Source: an uncultured Pelagibacteraceae bacterium (lineage in GTDB: Bacteria; Pseudomonadota; Alphaproteobacteria; Pelagibacterales; Pelagibacteraceae). From it: a stretch of 64,000 nt of DNA. Shown here in pieces: positions 48,711 through 58,997 of this stretch. Numbering within the stretch: position 1 is the first letter of the stretch; the number at the start of each line of letters is the position of its first letter. The stretch spans positions 1-64,000 of the forward strand of contig CACARD010000004.1 in NCBI GenBank assembly GCA_902534735.1, given 5' to 3'. The notes beneath the pieces were generated by a model. It ran no database searches. It was not told where the DNA came from and worked only from the letters and a program-made list of their open reading frames with translations. The position numbers and the translations under genes were made by a program.

Positions 48711-49776
48711 CTATAATTTCTATAATCTTTTTGTTTATATTATTCCAAGTATTTTTTTTAGTAATTTCCTCAAGATTTTTAAATTTTTCGTTGTAATTTT
48801 TATATTCGTTAAATATTTCAAATATCATCTTTGAAAATTTTTTAAATTCGAATTCCTTTTGTTTTATTAACCAACAACAATTTTTTTTATAGTAAAATTC
48901 TGAATTATAGAATTGGTGATTATCTCTTGCAGATGGTAGAGGTATTGAAATAAACGGTATGTTTAAGAATGAAAGTTCACTTAGTGTGCTTGCACCTCCT
49001 CTGGTAATTGCTAGATCTATACCATTGTAGAGTTCATGACTATCATTGGTAAATTCAATAAATTTGTAGCTTATATTTGATTTTTCATATTTATTTTTTA
49101 TTGAAGATAAATTATTAATATTTGATATTTGTTGTATAACTTCGAAATTTCGTTTTTTTGAAATTTCAATAATTAATTCAGTAATATTTTCGTCAAAAAA
49201 CGATGCACCCTGACTGCCACCGATGATGAGAATTTTTTTTATTTCCTTTTTTAAATTAATTTTATTTTTTTCTAAGTTATATATTTCTTTTTTTAAAATA
49301 GGTTTGACTATAACTTTTTTAGAATTATATTTTATTGGAAAGTTTCTTAAGTTTTCATCGTAACAAATTATCTTTGTTGAAAATTTTAAAGCAAAGCGGT
49401 TAGATCTACCTAAAACACTATTAGGCTCAAATAAGAAAACTTTTTTTTTTAATATAAATGCAGCTAAGCTAAATGGAAATGTCATGTACCCACCAGTACT
49501 AATAACAATATTTGTCTTATTATTTTTTAAAAATCTAATAGATTGAAAAATGTTTAGAAAATATTTTAAAATATTTATTGGAAGTAAATAAGGTTTTAAA
49601 AATAAATTAGGTACATCTATTAATTCATATTTAAATTTTTCAGTATTTATATATTTACTTCCTCTCAAATCAGATACCATTTTTACAGAAAATTTATTTT
49701 TCAAATGTTCAAACAAAGAGGTAGATGGTACTACGTGGCCACCAGAACCACCTGTTACTATAAGTATATTTTTCAT
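48700..49776 (-). CDS. murG: UDP-GlcNAc:lipid I GlcNAc transferase MurG
   Basis: The 358-residue GT-B enzyme starts 'ILIVTGGSGGHVVPSTSLFEHLK' (Gly-rich lipid I loop) and has the donor site 'ITRGGASTLSELSFLNIPFISIPLPSARDNHQ' near 257-288. It completes lipid II on the inner face of the membrane. One base separates it from ftsW and it overlaps murC by 11 bases. Confidence 0.95.
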   Translation of the reverse strand: MKNILIVTGGSGGHVVPSTSLFEHLKNKFSVKMVSDLRGSKYINTEKFKYELIDVPNLFLKPYLLPINILKYFLNIFQSIRFLKNNKTNIVISTGGYMTFPFSLAAFILKKKVFLFEPNSVLGRSNRFALKFSTKIICYDENLRNFPIKYNSKKVIVKPILKKEIYNLEKNKINLKKEIKKILIIGGSQGASFFDENITELIIEISKKRNFEVIQQISNINNLSSIKNKYEKSNISYKFIEFTNDSHELYNGIDLAITRGGASTLSELSFLNIPFISIPLPSARDNHQFYNSEFYYKKNCCWLIKQKEFEFKKFSKMIFEIFNEYKNYNEKFKNLEEITKKNTWNNINKKIIEIIDEN

Positions 49777-49777
49777 A

Positions 49778-50887
49778 CTAATTTAATTTTCTCTTCGTCA
49801 AATTTAATATTATTCCAGTTAAAATTGATGTTCCAACTATTGAAGAACCACCATAACTAATAAATGGCATTGTCATTCCTGTAGTAGGAAGCATTCTTAT
49901 GTTTACGCCAATATGAATAAAAGTTTGCAATAGTATTATTGAAATACTTCCAACTAATATAAGTTTAAAATTATTATTTTTTGTAAAATTTATTTTTTTT
50001 AAAACTCTATAAGATAGTATTAAATAAAGTAATATTATACCTATTAAGATAATGACTCCAAATTCTTCTGCAATTACAGAAATTATATAATCTGTATGTG
50101 CTTCTGGTATTCTTGAATTTAAAGTTCCTTCACCTATTCCTTTACCAAAAAAACTTCCACTGGATATTGCATCGCTTGCTTTATCAGCCTGGTAATTATT
50201 ACCGCTAGAATTATCTAAAAATGACATTAATCTTATTCTTATGTATTCAAACTTTGGCACCAAAAAGACTAAAAATAAAGTTAATGAACCCACAGCTAAT
50301 AATGAAATTGCGAAAATTAATAAATTTATTCCTGAAACAAAAATAATGGCAAGCCAAACAGATATTATTAATAATGTTTGTCCTAAGTCTGGTTGAGATA
50401 AGAGTAAAATTATAATTGGCACTAAAACGACTGAACTCAAGAGATATTTTATATAAAGGTTTTTTTTTTCTAATGATATTATTAGTGAAATAACAATAAC
50501 AAAAAAAGGTTTTAAAGTTTCAATAGGTTGAAACCTAGGTAATGAGCCAACATCTAACCATCTCTTTGACCCTTTGACCTCCACTCCTATTAAGGGAACT
50601 AAGAATAAACTTATAAATGTGATAACAAATAGTACGACTGATAACCTAATTAAAATTTTTTGATCTAGTAGAGATAAAAATAAAATTAAACATATTCCTA
50701 TTAAAACAAAAATTAAATGTTTTAAAAAAAAATAGTAAGAATTTGTGTTTAATTTATCTGATGCAATTATTGAAGTTGAAACTAAAGAAAAAAATAATCC
50801 TAGTGAAAATAATAGACTTATTATCAAAAAAATTGTTTTATCGATGTTTTTCCACCAATCATAAAATGTATCAAAATATTTGTTCAT
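49778..50887 (-). CDS. ftsW: Peptidoglycan glycosyltransferase FtsW (SEDS family)
   Basis: This 369-residue membrane protein has about ten helices and SEDS motifs: 'KGSKRWLDVGSLPRFQPIETLKPFFVI' near 105-131, 'LSQPDLGQTLLI', 'IPEAHTDYIISVIAEEFGVI' and 'MPFISYGGSSIVGTSI' at the end. It polymerises lipid II at the septum with FtsI. Its ATG overlaps the murD stop by 4 bases. Confidence 0.95.
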   Translation of the reverse strand: MNKYFDTFYDWWKNIDKTIFLIISLLFSLGLFFSLVSTSIIASDKLNTNSYYFFLKHLIFVLIGICLILFLSLLDQKILIRLSVVLFVITFISLFLVPLIGVEVKGSKRWLDVGSLPRFQPIETLKPFFVIVISLIISLEKKNLYIKYLLSSVVLVPIIILLLSQPDLGQTLLIISVWLAIIFVSGINLLIFAISLLAVGSLTLFLVFLVPKFEYIRIRLMSFLDNSSGNNYQADKASDAISSGSFFGKGIGEGTLNSRIPEAHTDYIISVIAEEFGVIILIGIILLYLILSYRVLKKINFTKNNNFKLILVGSISIILLQTFIHIGVNIRMLPTTGMTMPFISYGGSSIVGTSILTGIILNLTKRKLN

Positions 50888-52173
50888 TCAATTGGTAAAT
50901 ATCTTTTAATTAACATATTGAATTGTCTACCTCTTTCTTCAAAATTTTTGTATTGATCAAATGATGCAGCCGACGGGCTAAATAAAACTGTAACTTTTGT
51001 TCTTATCTCCTTAAGGTTTGGAATTTTTTTAAGAATATTTCTCAGATCTTTTGATAGATTAACTTTAATTTTATTTTTAAATAGTTTTAGGAAAACTTGT
51101 CTATCTTTCCCGTAAATATACGCTTCTAAATTTTTAAAATACTTTTTATTTAAATTAAATTTGTCACCCTTTTTAAATAATCCTCCCAAAATCCATATAA
51201 TTTTTTCATTAGATTCTAAAAATGGAACAGTAGAGGATAATGTTGTTGACTTTGAGTCGTTTATTATTTTTAAATATTTTGATTTATGGATTACTTCCTG
51301 TCTAAATTTCAAAGGTTTAAATTTATTAATAGTTTTTATTACAGTTTTTAAATTAAGTTTCATATGTTTTGATAGCTCAAATAAAAAATTTAAATTTTGA
51401 AAATTTGTTGAATTTTTAAAATTATCATTACTTAATTTATTTTTTAAATATGCATACTTATTTTTACTTACATATATTATTTTGGATTTTATATTTTTAG
51501 TTCTTAATAAGTCTTTCAATAAATTAGTGTTTGTTATTATTGCTACATCATTTTCGTTTTGTCTTATTACACATTTTAATTTTGATAATACATAATTTTT
51601 CATTGTATTATGCCTTTCTAAATGATCTGGAGAAATATTGATGATTATAGAAAATTTTGATTTGAAATACCTACTATAAGCTAGCTGATAAGAAGAAGCC
51701 TCAATAACAAAGATAGTATTTTTGGTAACTCTTTTTTCCTCTAAAATAGGATTTCCAATATTTCCAGTTAGCCTAGTATCATAATGATGTTTCTTTAAAA
51801 TATCATAAAGTAACTTACTTGTGGTTGACTTTCCGTTCGTACCAGTGATCGTGATTGTTAAAACTTCAGGGTTAAATTTATAAAAAATATCAAAATCAGT
51901 AATAACTTTTTTTTGGTTCTTTTTTAAATAATTTGATAACTGGCATTTATTTATATTAATACCAGGACTTATAACTATATAATCAAAATTATTATTTAAT
52001 AATTTTGATTTAGAAATAAAAAATTTTTTATATTTATTTTTAATTTTTTTCTTATCATCATCGAAAATAAAACACCTATTTTTCTTATTTAAATATTTTA
52101 ATGATGAAATTCCAGATTTTCCAAAACCATAAATTAAAAAATTTTTACTTAACGTTTCATTTTTTAATTTCAT
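50884..52173 (-). CDS. murD: UDP-N-acetylmuramoyl-L-alanine--D-glutamate ligase MurD
   Basis: The 429-residue ligase has a Rossmann start 'LIYGFGKSGISSLKYL', 'ISPGIN', the ATP loop 'TITGTNGKSTTSKLLY' near 107-122, 'IINISPDHLERH' and C-terminal 'LFSPSAASFDQYKNFEERG', which is specific for MurD. It adds D-Glu. It overlaps mraY by one base and ftsW by four. Confidence 0.94.
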   Translation of the reverse strand: MKLKNETLSKNFLIYGFGKSGISSLKYLNKKNRCFIFDDDKKKIKNKYKKFFISKSKLLNNNFDYIVISPGININKCQLSNYLKKNQKKVITDFDIFYKFNPEVLTITITGTNGKSTTSKLLYDILKKHHYDTRLTGNIGNPILEEKRVTKNTIFVIEASSYQLAYSRYFKSKFSIIINISPDHLERHNTMKNYVLSKLKCVIRQNENDVAIITNTNLLKDLLRTKNIKSKIIYVSKNKYAYLKNKLSNDNFKNSTNFQNLNFLFELSKHMKLNLKTVIKTINKFKPLKFRQEVIHKSKYLKIINDSKSTTLSSTVPFLESNEKIIWILGGLFKKGDKFNLNKKYFKNLEAYIYGKDRQVFLKLFKNKIKVNLSKDLRNILKKIPNLKEIRTKVTVLFSPSAASFDQYKNFEERGRQFNMLIKRYLPIE

Positions 52174-53258
52174 TATCTAAGTTTCAAAGTAGCTAATCCA
52201 ATCATTGCTAGAATAATAGAAATTATCCAAAATCTAATTACAACCGTTGACTCTGGCCATCCTTTTTTTTCAAAATGATGGTGTATTGGAGCCATTTTAA
52301 ATATTCTTTTACCTGTTAATTTATAGGAAATAACTTGAACTATTACAGAAACAGCTTCTAAAACAAACAATCCGCCTGTTATTGCTAACACAATTTCGTG
52401 CTTAGTTATTATACCAACCGCTCCCAGTGAACCACCTAATGATAAAGATCCAGTGTCTCCCATAAAAATTTTTGCTGGAGGTGCATTAAACCATAAAAAA
52501 CCTAAACAAGCTCCAATTATTGATCCACAAAAAATCGAAGCTTCTCCTACGCCTTCTATGTATGCGATCTGAAGATAATCAGAAAAAATTATGTTACCAG
52601 AGACGTAACTAATAAATGCAAAACAAGCGGCAACTAACATAACAGGAACTGTTGCTAATCCGTCTAAACCATCTGTTAAATTAACTGCATTTGAAGCTCC
52701 AACTAATATGAACATATAAAAAGGTATAAAAAACCAGCCAAGATTGATTACTAAGTTTTTGAAAAAAGGAAAATATAGATTGTTTATTTGATCAGAATTA
52801 CTTGTGATATAAAGTATAAATATACCAATCAAGGCTAAAATAATTTGTAGAGAGAACTTAAATTTAGAAGAAATTCCATGCGAACTTTTTAACTTTATTT
52901 TTTTATAATCGTCATAAGCTCCCAATAAGCCAAAAGAAGCTGCAATAAATATTAAAAACCAATTGTAAGTATTTGATAAGTCACCCCATAGCAATACTCC
53001 TGAAAAAACACCTAGTAATATTATTAGCCCTCCCATTGTAGGTGTTCCAATTTTTCTAATTATATGATCGCTAGGTCCATCTTCTCTGATTGGATTATGA
53101 ATCTGTTTTGAAGAAAAAAAATTAATTAATGGGTTTCCAACTAAAAAAACAACAACCATAGCTGTAAACATAGAAAGACCAGTTCTTACTGTTAAATATT
53201 TAAAAACATTCAAAAAACTAAATTGATCTACTAGAATTGAAAAAAGTTCAAACAACAT
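52173..53258 (-). CDS. mraY: Phospho-MurNAc-pentapeptide transferase MraY
   Basis: This 361-residue protein has ten helices with MraY motifs 'GTPTMGGLIIL', 'AYDDYKK' (catalytic Asp pair), 'NAVNLTDGLDGLA', 'FMGDTGSLSLGG' and 'MAPIHHHFEKKGWPE'. It makes lipid I from the UDP-pentapeptide and undecaprenyl phosphate. It shares one base with the upstream murEF gene and one with murD. Confidence 0.97.
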   Translation of the reverse strand: MLFELFSILVDQFSFLNVFKYLTVRTGLSMFTAMVVVFLVGNPLINFFSSKQIHNPIREDGPSDHIIRKIGTPTMGGLIILLGVFSGVLLWGDLSNTYNWFLIFIAASFGLLGAYDDYKKIKLKSSHGISSKFKFSLQIILALIGIFILYITSNSDQINNLYFPFFKNLVINLGWFFIPFYMFILVGASNAVNLTDGLDGLATVPVMLVAACFAFISYVSGNIIFSDYLQIAYIEGVGEASIFCGSIIGACLGFLWFNAPPAKIFMGDTGSLSLGGSLGAVGIITKHEIVLAITGGLFVLEAVSVIVQVISYKLTGKRIFKMAPIHHHFEKKGWPESTVVIRFWIISIILAMIGLATLKLR

Positions 53259-56086
53259 TAAGATTTTGATCCAATTTGTTTGGTTATTTGATTTAGTCCT
53301 GTAGAATTTGAGCCCTTTATCATTAAAAAATCACCATTATTTAAATCATTTTTTATTATATTAAGAATTTCACTAGTTGATTTAAGTATTTTTCCTCTTT
53401 TTTGTGTTCTAATTTTGTTAAATGTTTCTGTGATATAATTCCCATAAACAAACAACTTTTTAAACTTTGCCTTATTGATACCTTTTGCAGCTTCAATATG
53501 AAGTTTTTTTGAAAATTTTCCTAATTCTAACATGTCACCTAGTAGCATAAATTTTTTATTTGGATTTACTTTTAAATTATCAAATTTCTTAATTGAGAAA
53601 TTAAGAGATAATGGATTTGAGTTATAACTTTCATCTATTATATTAACTTTTTTTGAGCCGACAGTTAATTTTTTTATATTTCCTCTACCACTTGGTATTT
53701 TATAATTAGAAAAAAAGTTACTTTTTATTTTATCAATGATATTTAAACTTTTACAAACTGCTATGGAAGCCAATATATTATCCAAATAAGGTAATAAGTT
53801 ATTATTAATTTTAAAATTAAAAGTTTTAGAAGCTACGTCAATATAAATGATATAAGATTTCGTAGATTTTTTTAATTTTGATAATCTAATATTAGAATTT
53901 TTATGTTTACCAAAAGAAATGATATTTAAATTATTCTTGTTTGCTAAATTTGAAAAAAAATTAAAAAATTTATCATCTTTATTCAATACAATTGTACCAT
54001 TTTTTCTTATGTTGAAAATAATCTCTGATTTGGCTTTAGCTATATCCAATAAAGATTTAAAATTTTTGGCGTGCGCATAACTAATATTTGTAATAACTCC
54101 AACGTCTGGTTTAATTATTTTTGATAAATAGTCTATTTCTCCCTTTTTATCCATTCCAATTTCAAATATTCCATAAGTCGTATCCTTATTTAAATTTATT
54201 AATGAAATCGGTAAACCAAATTTATTATTGAATGAATTTTTTGAATATGTTGTGGAATAATTTTTTTGAAGACATTGTCCTAACAATTCTTTCAGCGAAG
54301 TTTTGCCTGAAGATCCTGTTATTGCAACTTGAGATGCATTAGAAGAAATTCTTATCTTATGTGAAAATTTAATTAATAATTCTAGAGTACTTTTAACATT
54401 AATCTTTTTTTTACTATCATTTTTGTTATTTTGAAGTATTGCTAATTTTGCTCCATTTTTTAGAGCTTCGTCTGCAAAATCATTTCCATTAAAAGATTTC
54501 CCCTTAATTCCTAGGAAAATTTTACCTTTATTTTGTTCTTTCGAATTAGTGCTAATTTTTAAATTTTTTATTCTATCTAATTTTTTGTCATTTATAATTT
54601 CTTTAAGCATATTTAATTTCCAATCATTTGATAAAATTCTATTTTTTAAAATTATTGATTTTTTTATATTATCTTTGTCAGAAAATTTATTTTTCTTAAT
54701 ATATTCTTGAGTGTTTTCATGCCCCTTTCCTGCAATAATTAAAATCTCATCAGACTTACTGTTTAAAATTGCTTTTTTTATAGCTAATTTTCTTGATGGT
54801 ATTTCAATCATTTTAGATGGTAAAATTGATTTCTTAATACTTGCTCTGATATTTTCTGGATTTTCACTTCTAGGATTATCGTCTGTAAGATAAATATAAT
54901 TACATAGTTTGTTGGCAATTTTGCCCATTATTGGTCTTTTTTCTTTATCTCTTTCACCGCCACATCCAAATACAATATTAATTTTTCTTAAACCAAATTG
55001 TTCTTTAATATTTTCTATACTTGTTTTAAGAGCCTCTGGAGTATGAGCATAGTCTAAAATAAAAATTGAATTATCTTTTGTTGTTCCGATTATCTCTAGC
55101 CTTCCTTTTGCGGGTTTAATATACTTAAGTTTTTTAACAATATCATCAATTTTTAGATTACTTTTAATTGCTGCTGCAATAGCCATCATCAAATTCTTAA
55201 TTTGTATCTTTCCAATTAGGCTTGTTTTAAATTGGTATTCCTTGTTTTGAAAAGTAAACTTTATATGTTGGTAGTTATTTAAAATTTTAATTGAATTAAT
55301 TTTTAAATGACTATCTGATGTACCAATTTTTAATAAATTAAATTTTTTTCTTTTGGCTATTTTTTTAAAAATTTGTGAATATTTTAAATCATTATCAAAT
55401 ATCAAATTTCCATTTTTATTTGTCAATTCATTAAATAAAATTAATTTTGAATTAAAATAATTTTTATAATTTTTGTGATAATCTAAATGATCTCTACTTA
55501 AATTAGTGAATATAGATGTGCTAAATTTAATACCATGTAATCTTTTTTGATGAAGGCCATGACTTGATGCTTCTAAAATTACATTTTCAATTTTTTTATT
55601 TTTTAAATTTGCAAGTATTTTATTAATTGTAATAGCATCAACAGTTGTATTATTAAGTTTTAAGCTAACACCATTCGATTTAACGCCTAGAGTTCCAATT
55701 GAGGCTACTCTTTTTTTATTAAGTTTTAATATCTGGTAATAAAAATTGACTATAGATGATTTACCGTTTGTACCAGTTACAGCAATTATATTATTTGGTT
55801 TTTTATTATAATATTTATTTGCAAAACTTGATAAGGCTAATCTAGGATCGCTTACTTTTATGTATAATACACCTTTATTGATTCCAGTTTTAAATTTATT
55901 TGATACAATTATTCGGGCTCCTCTTTTAATTGCATCATTTATGAAATTATTTCCATTAAATTTACTACCCTGTATTGCAAAAAATATATAATTTTTTTTT
56001 ATTTTTTTTGAATTAAATTCAAATCCATTAAAACTTTTATTATTAAAATCTTTTTTAAGATTTTTAAAAAAGCTTTTTAATATCAT
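53258..56086 (-). CDS. murE-murF: Fused MurE-MurF ligase (meso-diaminopimelate and D-Ala-D-Ala adding)
   Basis: One uninterrupted 942-residue frame encodes two Mur ligases. The first part (about 1-490) is MurE: 'ITVTGTNGKSS'-type ATP loop at 105-110, 'LEASSHGLHQKRL', and the diaminopimelate-specific 'DDNPR' near residue 405. The second (about 494-942) is MurF: a fresh 'STNSKEQNKGKIFLGIKG' N-domain, ATP loop 'AITGSSGKTSLKELL', 'IGMDKKGEID' and 'DESYNSNPLSL'. Both are full length. An internal ATG at 54610 sits at the junction and could in principle give free MurF. It lies 11 bases after ftsI. Confidence 0.95.
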   Translation of the reverse strand: MILKSFFKNLKKDFNNKSFNGFEFNSKKIKKNYIFFAIQGSKFNGNNFINDAIKRGARIIVSNKFKTGINKGVLYIKVSDPRLALSSFANKYYNKKPNNIIAVTGTNGKSSIVNFYYQILKLNKKRVASIGTLGVKSNGVSLKLNNTTVDAITINKILANLKNKKIENVILEASSHGLHQKRLHGIKFSTSIFTNLSRDHLDYHKNYKNYFNSKLILFNELTNKNGNLIFDNDLKYSQIFKKIAKRKKFNLLKIGTSDSHLKINSIKILNNYQHIKFTFQNKEYQFKTSLIGKIQIKNLMMAIAAAIKSNLKIDDIVKKLKYIKPAKGRLEIIGTTKDNSIFILDYAHTPEALKTSIENIKEQFGLRKINIVFGCGGERDKEKRPIMGKIANKLCNYIYLTDDNPRSENPENIRASIKKSILPSKMIEIPSRKLAIKKAILNSKSDEILIIAGKGHENTQEYIKKNKFSDKDNIKKSIILKNRILSNDWKLNMLKEIINDKKLDRIKNLKISTNSKEQNKGKIFLGIKGKSFNGNDFADEALKNGAKLAILQNNKNDSKKKINVKSTLELLIKFSHKIRISSNASQVAITGSSGKTSLKELLGQCLQKNYSTTYSKNSFNNKFGLPISLINLNKDTTYGIFEIGMDKKGEIDYLSKIIKPDVGVITNISYAHAKNFKSLLDIAKAKSEIIFNIRKNGTIVLNKDDKFFNFFSNLANKNNLNIISFGKHKNSNIRLSKLKKSTKSYIIYIDVASKTFNFKINNNLLPYLDNILASIAVCKSLNIIDKIKSNFFSNYKIPSGRGNIKKLTVGSKKVNIIDESYNSNPLSLNFSIKKFDNLKVNPNKKFMLLGDMLELGKFSKKLHIEAAKGINKAKFKKLFVYGNYITETFNKIRTQKRGKILKSTSEILNIIKNDLNNGDFLMIKGSNSTGLNQITKQIGSKS

Positions 56087-56097
56087 TATAGAATTTC

Positions 56098-57729
56098 TTA
56101 ATATTTTATGGCTAAAATAGGCCCGATTTTTTCAATTATATTTTTGGCAACCTCAACAGAAGTCCAGCCAGCAGTATTAAAAGGTGTACCTATTATCTTC
56201 TTTTTTTTACCATCATTATATTCATAAATATAAGTTTCACTCAATTTTGGTTCATCTAACAAAACAATTAAAACATATTTTGGAGAAGATATTGGAAAAA
56301 TTGAAGCAAAAGTATTTATTTTTTTTTTAGAATATTTACCCTTTATAGATTTTTGAGCTGTTCCTGTTTTTCCAGCGATTTCATAACCAGCAATATTTGC
56401 TAAATTAGCTGTGCCCTGTTCGGATGTTACAATTTTTCTCAAAATTTCATTAATTTTATTAGAATTTTCCTGTGTAATTATTTGCTCACCTTTTTTTAAA
56501 TTTTTCTCTTTTTTAATTAAAGTTGGTTTTATTTTATATCCACCATTTGCAATTATTGCATAGGCTTTTGCAAGTTGAAGAGGTGTGGTTGTTATACCAT
56601 GACCATATGCTGATGTAGCTAATTTACATTTTCCCCATTTAAACGGAATTGGATTTCCAACTTCTTCAATATCAAATTGTATTTTATTTAATAAATCTAA
56701 ATTTTCTAGAAAATCTTTAAAATTTTCTAAACCGACTTTCTGAGCAATTTTGATTGAACCAATATTTCCAGATCTAATTAATATTTCTTCTGCAGTAAGA
56801 CTAGATGGAATATCCATATCATATTCAGAGATTGACCTTCCCGCACATTTTATTTTTTTTGGTAAATTTTTAAAAAGAGTATCTTCTTGAATAACATTTT
56901 GTTGAAGTCCAGCAGCCAATGTAAATGTTTTAAAAACTGATCCAAGTTCATAAACACCTTTAGTGGATCTGTTTATAAATTTTTTATCAGAAATATCGTC
57001 TCTTTTATTTAAATCAAAATCTGGTATAGAAACCATCGATATAATCTCACCGCTGTTAACATTCATTAAAATAGCTGTACTTCCATAACTATCAAAAATT
57101 TCTTGAAATCTTATCAATTCCTCTCTTATCAAATATTGTATTTCAGTGTCTAAAGAAAGATTTAATGGCTTGTTTGAAGTTGTTAATTCATAGTCAAAAG
57201 ATTTTTCTATACCAGACACACCATTGTTATCTGTATCAATCTGTCCCAATATATGACTGAAAAGATTACCGTTGGGATAAACACGAGCAATATTTTCTTC
57301 CTCCCTAAACGATTTTTCTCCCAGTAATTTTATTTTTTCTAGTTTTGCTGGAGATATTTTCTTTTTGACATAAAAAAACTTTTTTCCGATGATTTCCTTT
57401 TCAAAATTCTTGTCAGGAAATATTAATTTTAAGGAAATTAATAATTTTTCTTTGTTAATTACTTGATTTGGATTTATGCCTAAATTGGTCACACGCACTG
57501 TTTTAGCAATAATATTTCCATTTCTATCCATGATAGAGGCTCTATATTTTTCTTTTTCTTTTAAAGTTTGAGTTTGGTTTGTTTTTTTAAATCCTAGATA
57601 GATAGTTTTAGACGTAAAAATTATTGTAATTATAAAAAAAATAAAGAAAATAAATGATATACGTTCAAAGGATATTTTTAAATTTGATCTATTTGCTTCA
57701 AATTTGAAATTTTCTTCAATATTATTCAT
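56098..57729 (-). CDS. ftsI: Septal peptidoglycan transpeptidase FtsI (PBP3)
   Basis: The 543-residue class B penicillin-binding protein has one N-terminal membrane helix (about 24-46), a pedestal domain ('YRASIMDRNGNIIAKT'), and the transpeptidase motifs 'SVFKTF' (SxxK), 'SGN' in 'IRSGNIGSIK' and 'KTGTAQ'. It crosslinks septal wall with FtsW. It overlaps ftsL by 8 bases. Confidence 0.95.
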   Translation of the reverse strand: MNNIEENFKFEANRSNLKISFERISFIFFIFFIITIIFTSKTIYLGFKKTNQTQTLKEKEKYRASIMDRNGNIIAKTVRVTNLGINPNQVINKEKLLISLKLIFPDKNFEKEIIGKKFFYVKKKISPAKLEKIKLLGEKSFREEENIARVYPNGNLFSHILGQIDTDNNGVSGIEKSFDYELTTSNKPLNLSLDTEIQYLIREELIRFQEIFDSYGSTAILMNVNSGEIISMVSIPDFDLNKRDDISDKKFINRSTKGVYELGSVFKTFTLAAGLQQNVIQEDTLFKNLPKKIKCAGRSISEYDMDIPSSLTAEEILIRSGNIGSIKIAQKVGLENFKDFLENLDLLNKIQFDIEEVGNPIPFKWGKCKLATSAYGHGITTTPLQLAKAYAIIANGGYKIKPTLIKKEKNLKKGEQIITQENSNKINEILRKIVTSEQGTANLANIAGYEIAGKTGTAQKSIKGKYSKKKINTFASIFPISSPKYVLIVLLDEPKLSETYIYEYNDGKKKKIIGTPFNTAGWTSVEVAKNIIEKIGPILAIKY

Positions 57730-57997
57730 TATTAAATTTAAAAATTTTTAAATCTGTAATTTTTTTTTTTTTTAATTCTTTATCAAAATATATTTTTGAA
57801 TATTCCATTAATTTATTTGGTGATGTAAGATAGTTGTAATCAAATAAAACTAACTCATAAATATCATTGAGAGCCCTGATATCTTCTTGAGTTTCAAAAA
57901 TTTGTTTATCAAGTTTTTTTGTCGAATTTTTTGTGAAAGCTGTTGAAATTATAAGAATAATAATTGGGATAAATAAAAGAATTTTTTTATGCATCAA
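57722..57997 (-). CDS. ftsL: Cell division protein FtsL
   Basis: This 91-residue protein has one N-terminal membrane helix (about 5-22) and a short coiled-coil segment ('KKLDKQIFETQEDIRALNDIYELVLFDYNYLTSPNKLMEYS') that would pair with FtsB. The sequence is too short for a strong family match. The call rests on topology, the 'LTSP..L' motif and its place between rsmH and ftsI, overlapping them by 11 and 8 bases. Confidence 0.85.
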   Translation of the reverse strand: MMHKKILLFIPIIILIISTAFTKNSTKKLDKQIFETQEDIRALNDIYELVLFDYNYLTSPNKLMEYSKIYFDKELKKKKITDLKIFKFNNE

Positions 57998-58979
57998 AGT
58001 TCAAATTTTCTATATCTTTTAAGTATTTAAAATTACTAACAAATTTTTTAAAGTTACATCCATTCTCTAATTTGTATGCAAATCTAAGTTTTGCTGACCT
58101 TGAGGGGGGATTAATATTAATCTCACTGGATGATGGAGTTATTGGTTTTTTTTTGGTTAAATTAAAATACTTTTTAGTTGAAATATTTTTTGGTAAATAT
58201 CTAGAAGAATTTTTTACTTCTGAGTATTCTTTAAAAAAAAACTTTACTATTTTATCCTCGATTGAATGAAAAGTAACAACTGCTATTGCTCCACCAATTG
58301 GCAAAATATTATAGGCTTTTATTAAACCATATATCAGTTCGGTTATCTCTTTATTTACAAAAATTCTAAGAGCTTGAAAAACTTTAGTGGATTTGTTTTT
58401 TCCACTTTTCTTTTTTTTTACACTTTCAATGATTTCTACTAAATTTTCAGTTTTAATTTTTTTATTTTTTCTTAATTGTATTATTTTTTTTGAAATTGGT
58501 TTTGCATATTTTTCATCACCGAAATACTTGAAAATTTTATAGAGACTTTGTTGGCTCATTTTTGAAATTACATCATCACAAGAAAAATCATTTAATCCCA
58601 TTCTCATGTCAAGTTTGCCTTTACTATTAAAAGATATGCCTCTACTTAGATCAGAAATCTGATTTAATGAATATCCCAGATCAAAAATAATTGCTTTAAC
58701 ATTATCTTCTTTTATTTGATCAATATCCGAAAATTTTTTGTTATAAAATTTAAATCTTTTTTTATACTTTGTGTGGAATTGATTAGCTATAATATTGACG
58801 GAATTATCTCTATCTAATGCTACTATATTGTTTAAGTTATTCTCTAATATTTTTTTTGAATAACCACCTGCACCAAATGTACAATCGATAAATGTGCCAC
58901 CATAAAGAGGGGAAATAATACTAACTAGTTCGTTTAGTAATACTGGAAAATGTTTTTCCAGATTTATGGTGGCATTCAT
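57987..58979 (-). CDS. rsmH: 16S rRNA (cytosine-1402-N4)-methyltransferase RsmH
   Basis: The 330-residue enzyme has 'HFPVLLNELVSII', the SAM site 'FIDCTFGAGGYSKKIL' near 30-45, 'LDRD', 'IFDLGYSLNQISDLSRGISF' and 'GGAIAVVTFHSIEDKIVKFFF', all typical of RsmH/MraW. It methylates C1402 in the ribosomal P site. Its start is 18 bases after the ftsZ stop; in most bacteria mraZ, not ftsZ, would lie there. Confidence 0.96.
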   Translation of the reverse strand: MNATINLEKHFPVLLNELVSIISPLYGGTFIDCTFGAGGYSKKILENNLNNIVALDRDNSVNIIANQFHTKYKKRFKFYNKKFSDIDQIKEDNVKAIIFDLGYSLNQISDLSRGISFNSKGKLDMRMGLNDFSCDDVISKMSQQSLYKIFKYFGDEKYAKPISKKIIQLRKNKKIKTENLVEIIESVKKKKSGKNKSTKVFQALRIFVNKEITELIYGLIKAYNILPIGGAIAVVTFHSIEDKIVKFFFKEYSEVKNSSRYLPKNISTKKYFNLTKKKPITPSSSEININPPSRSAKLRFAYKLENGCNFKKFVSNFKYLKDIENLNFDA

Positions 58980-58997
58980 TTATTTTTTTGAAGACCA

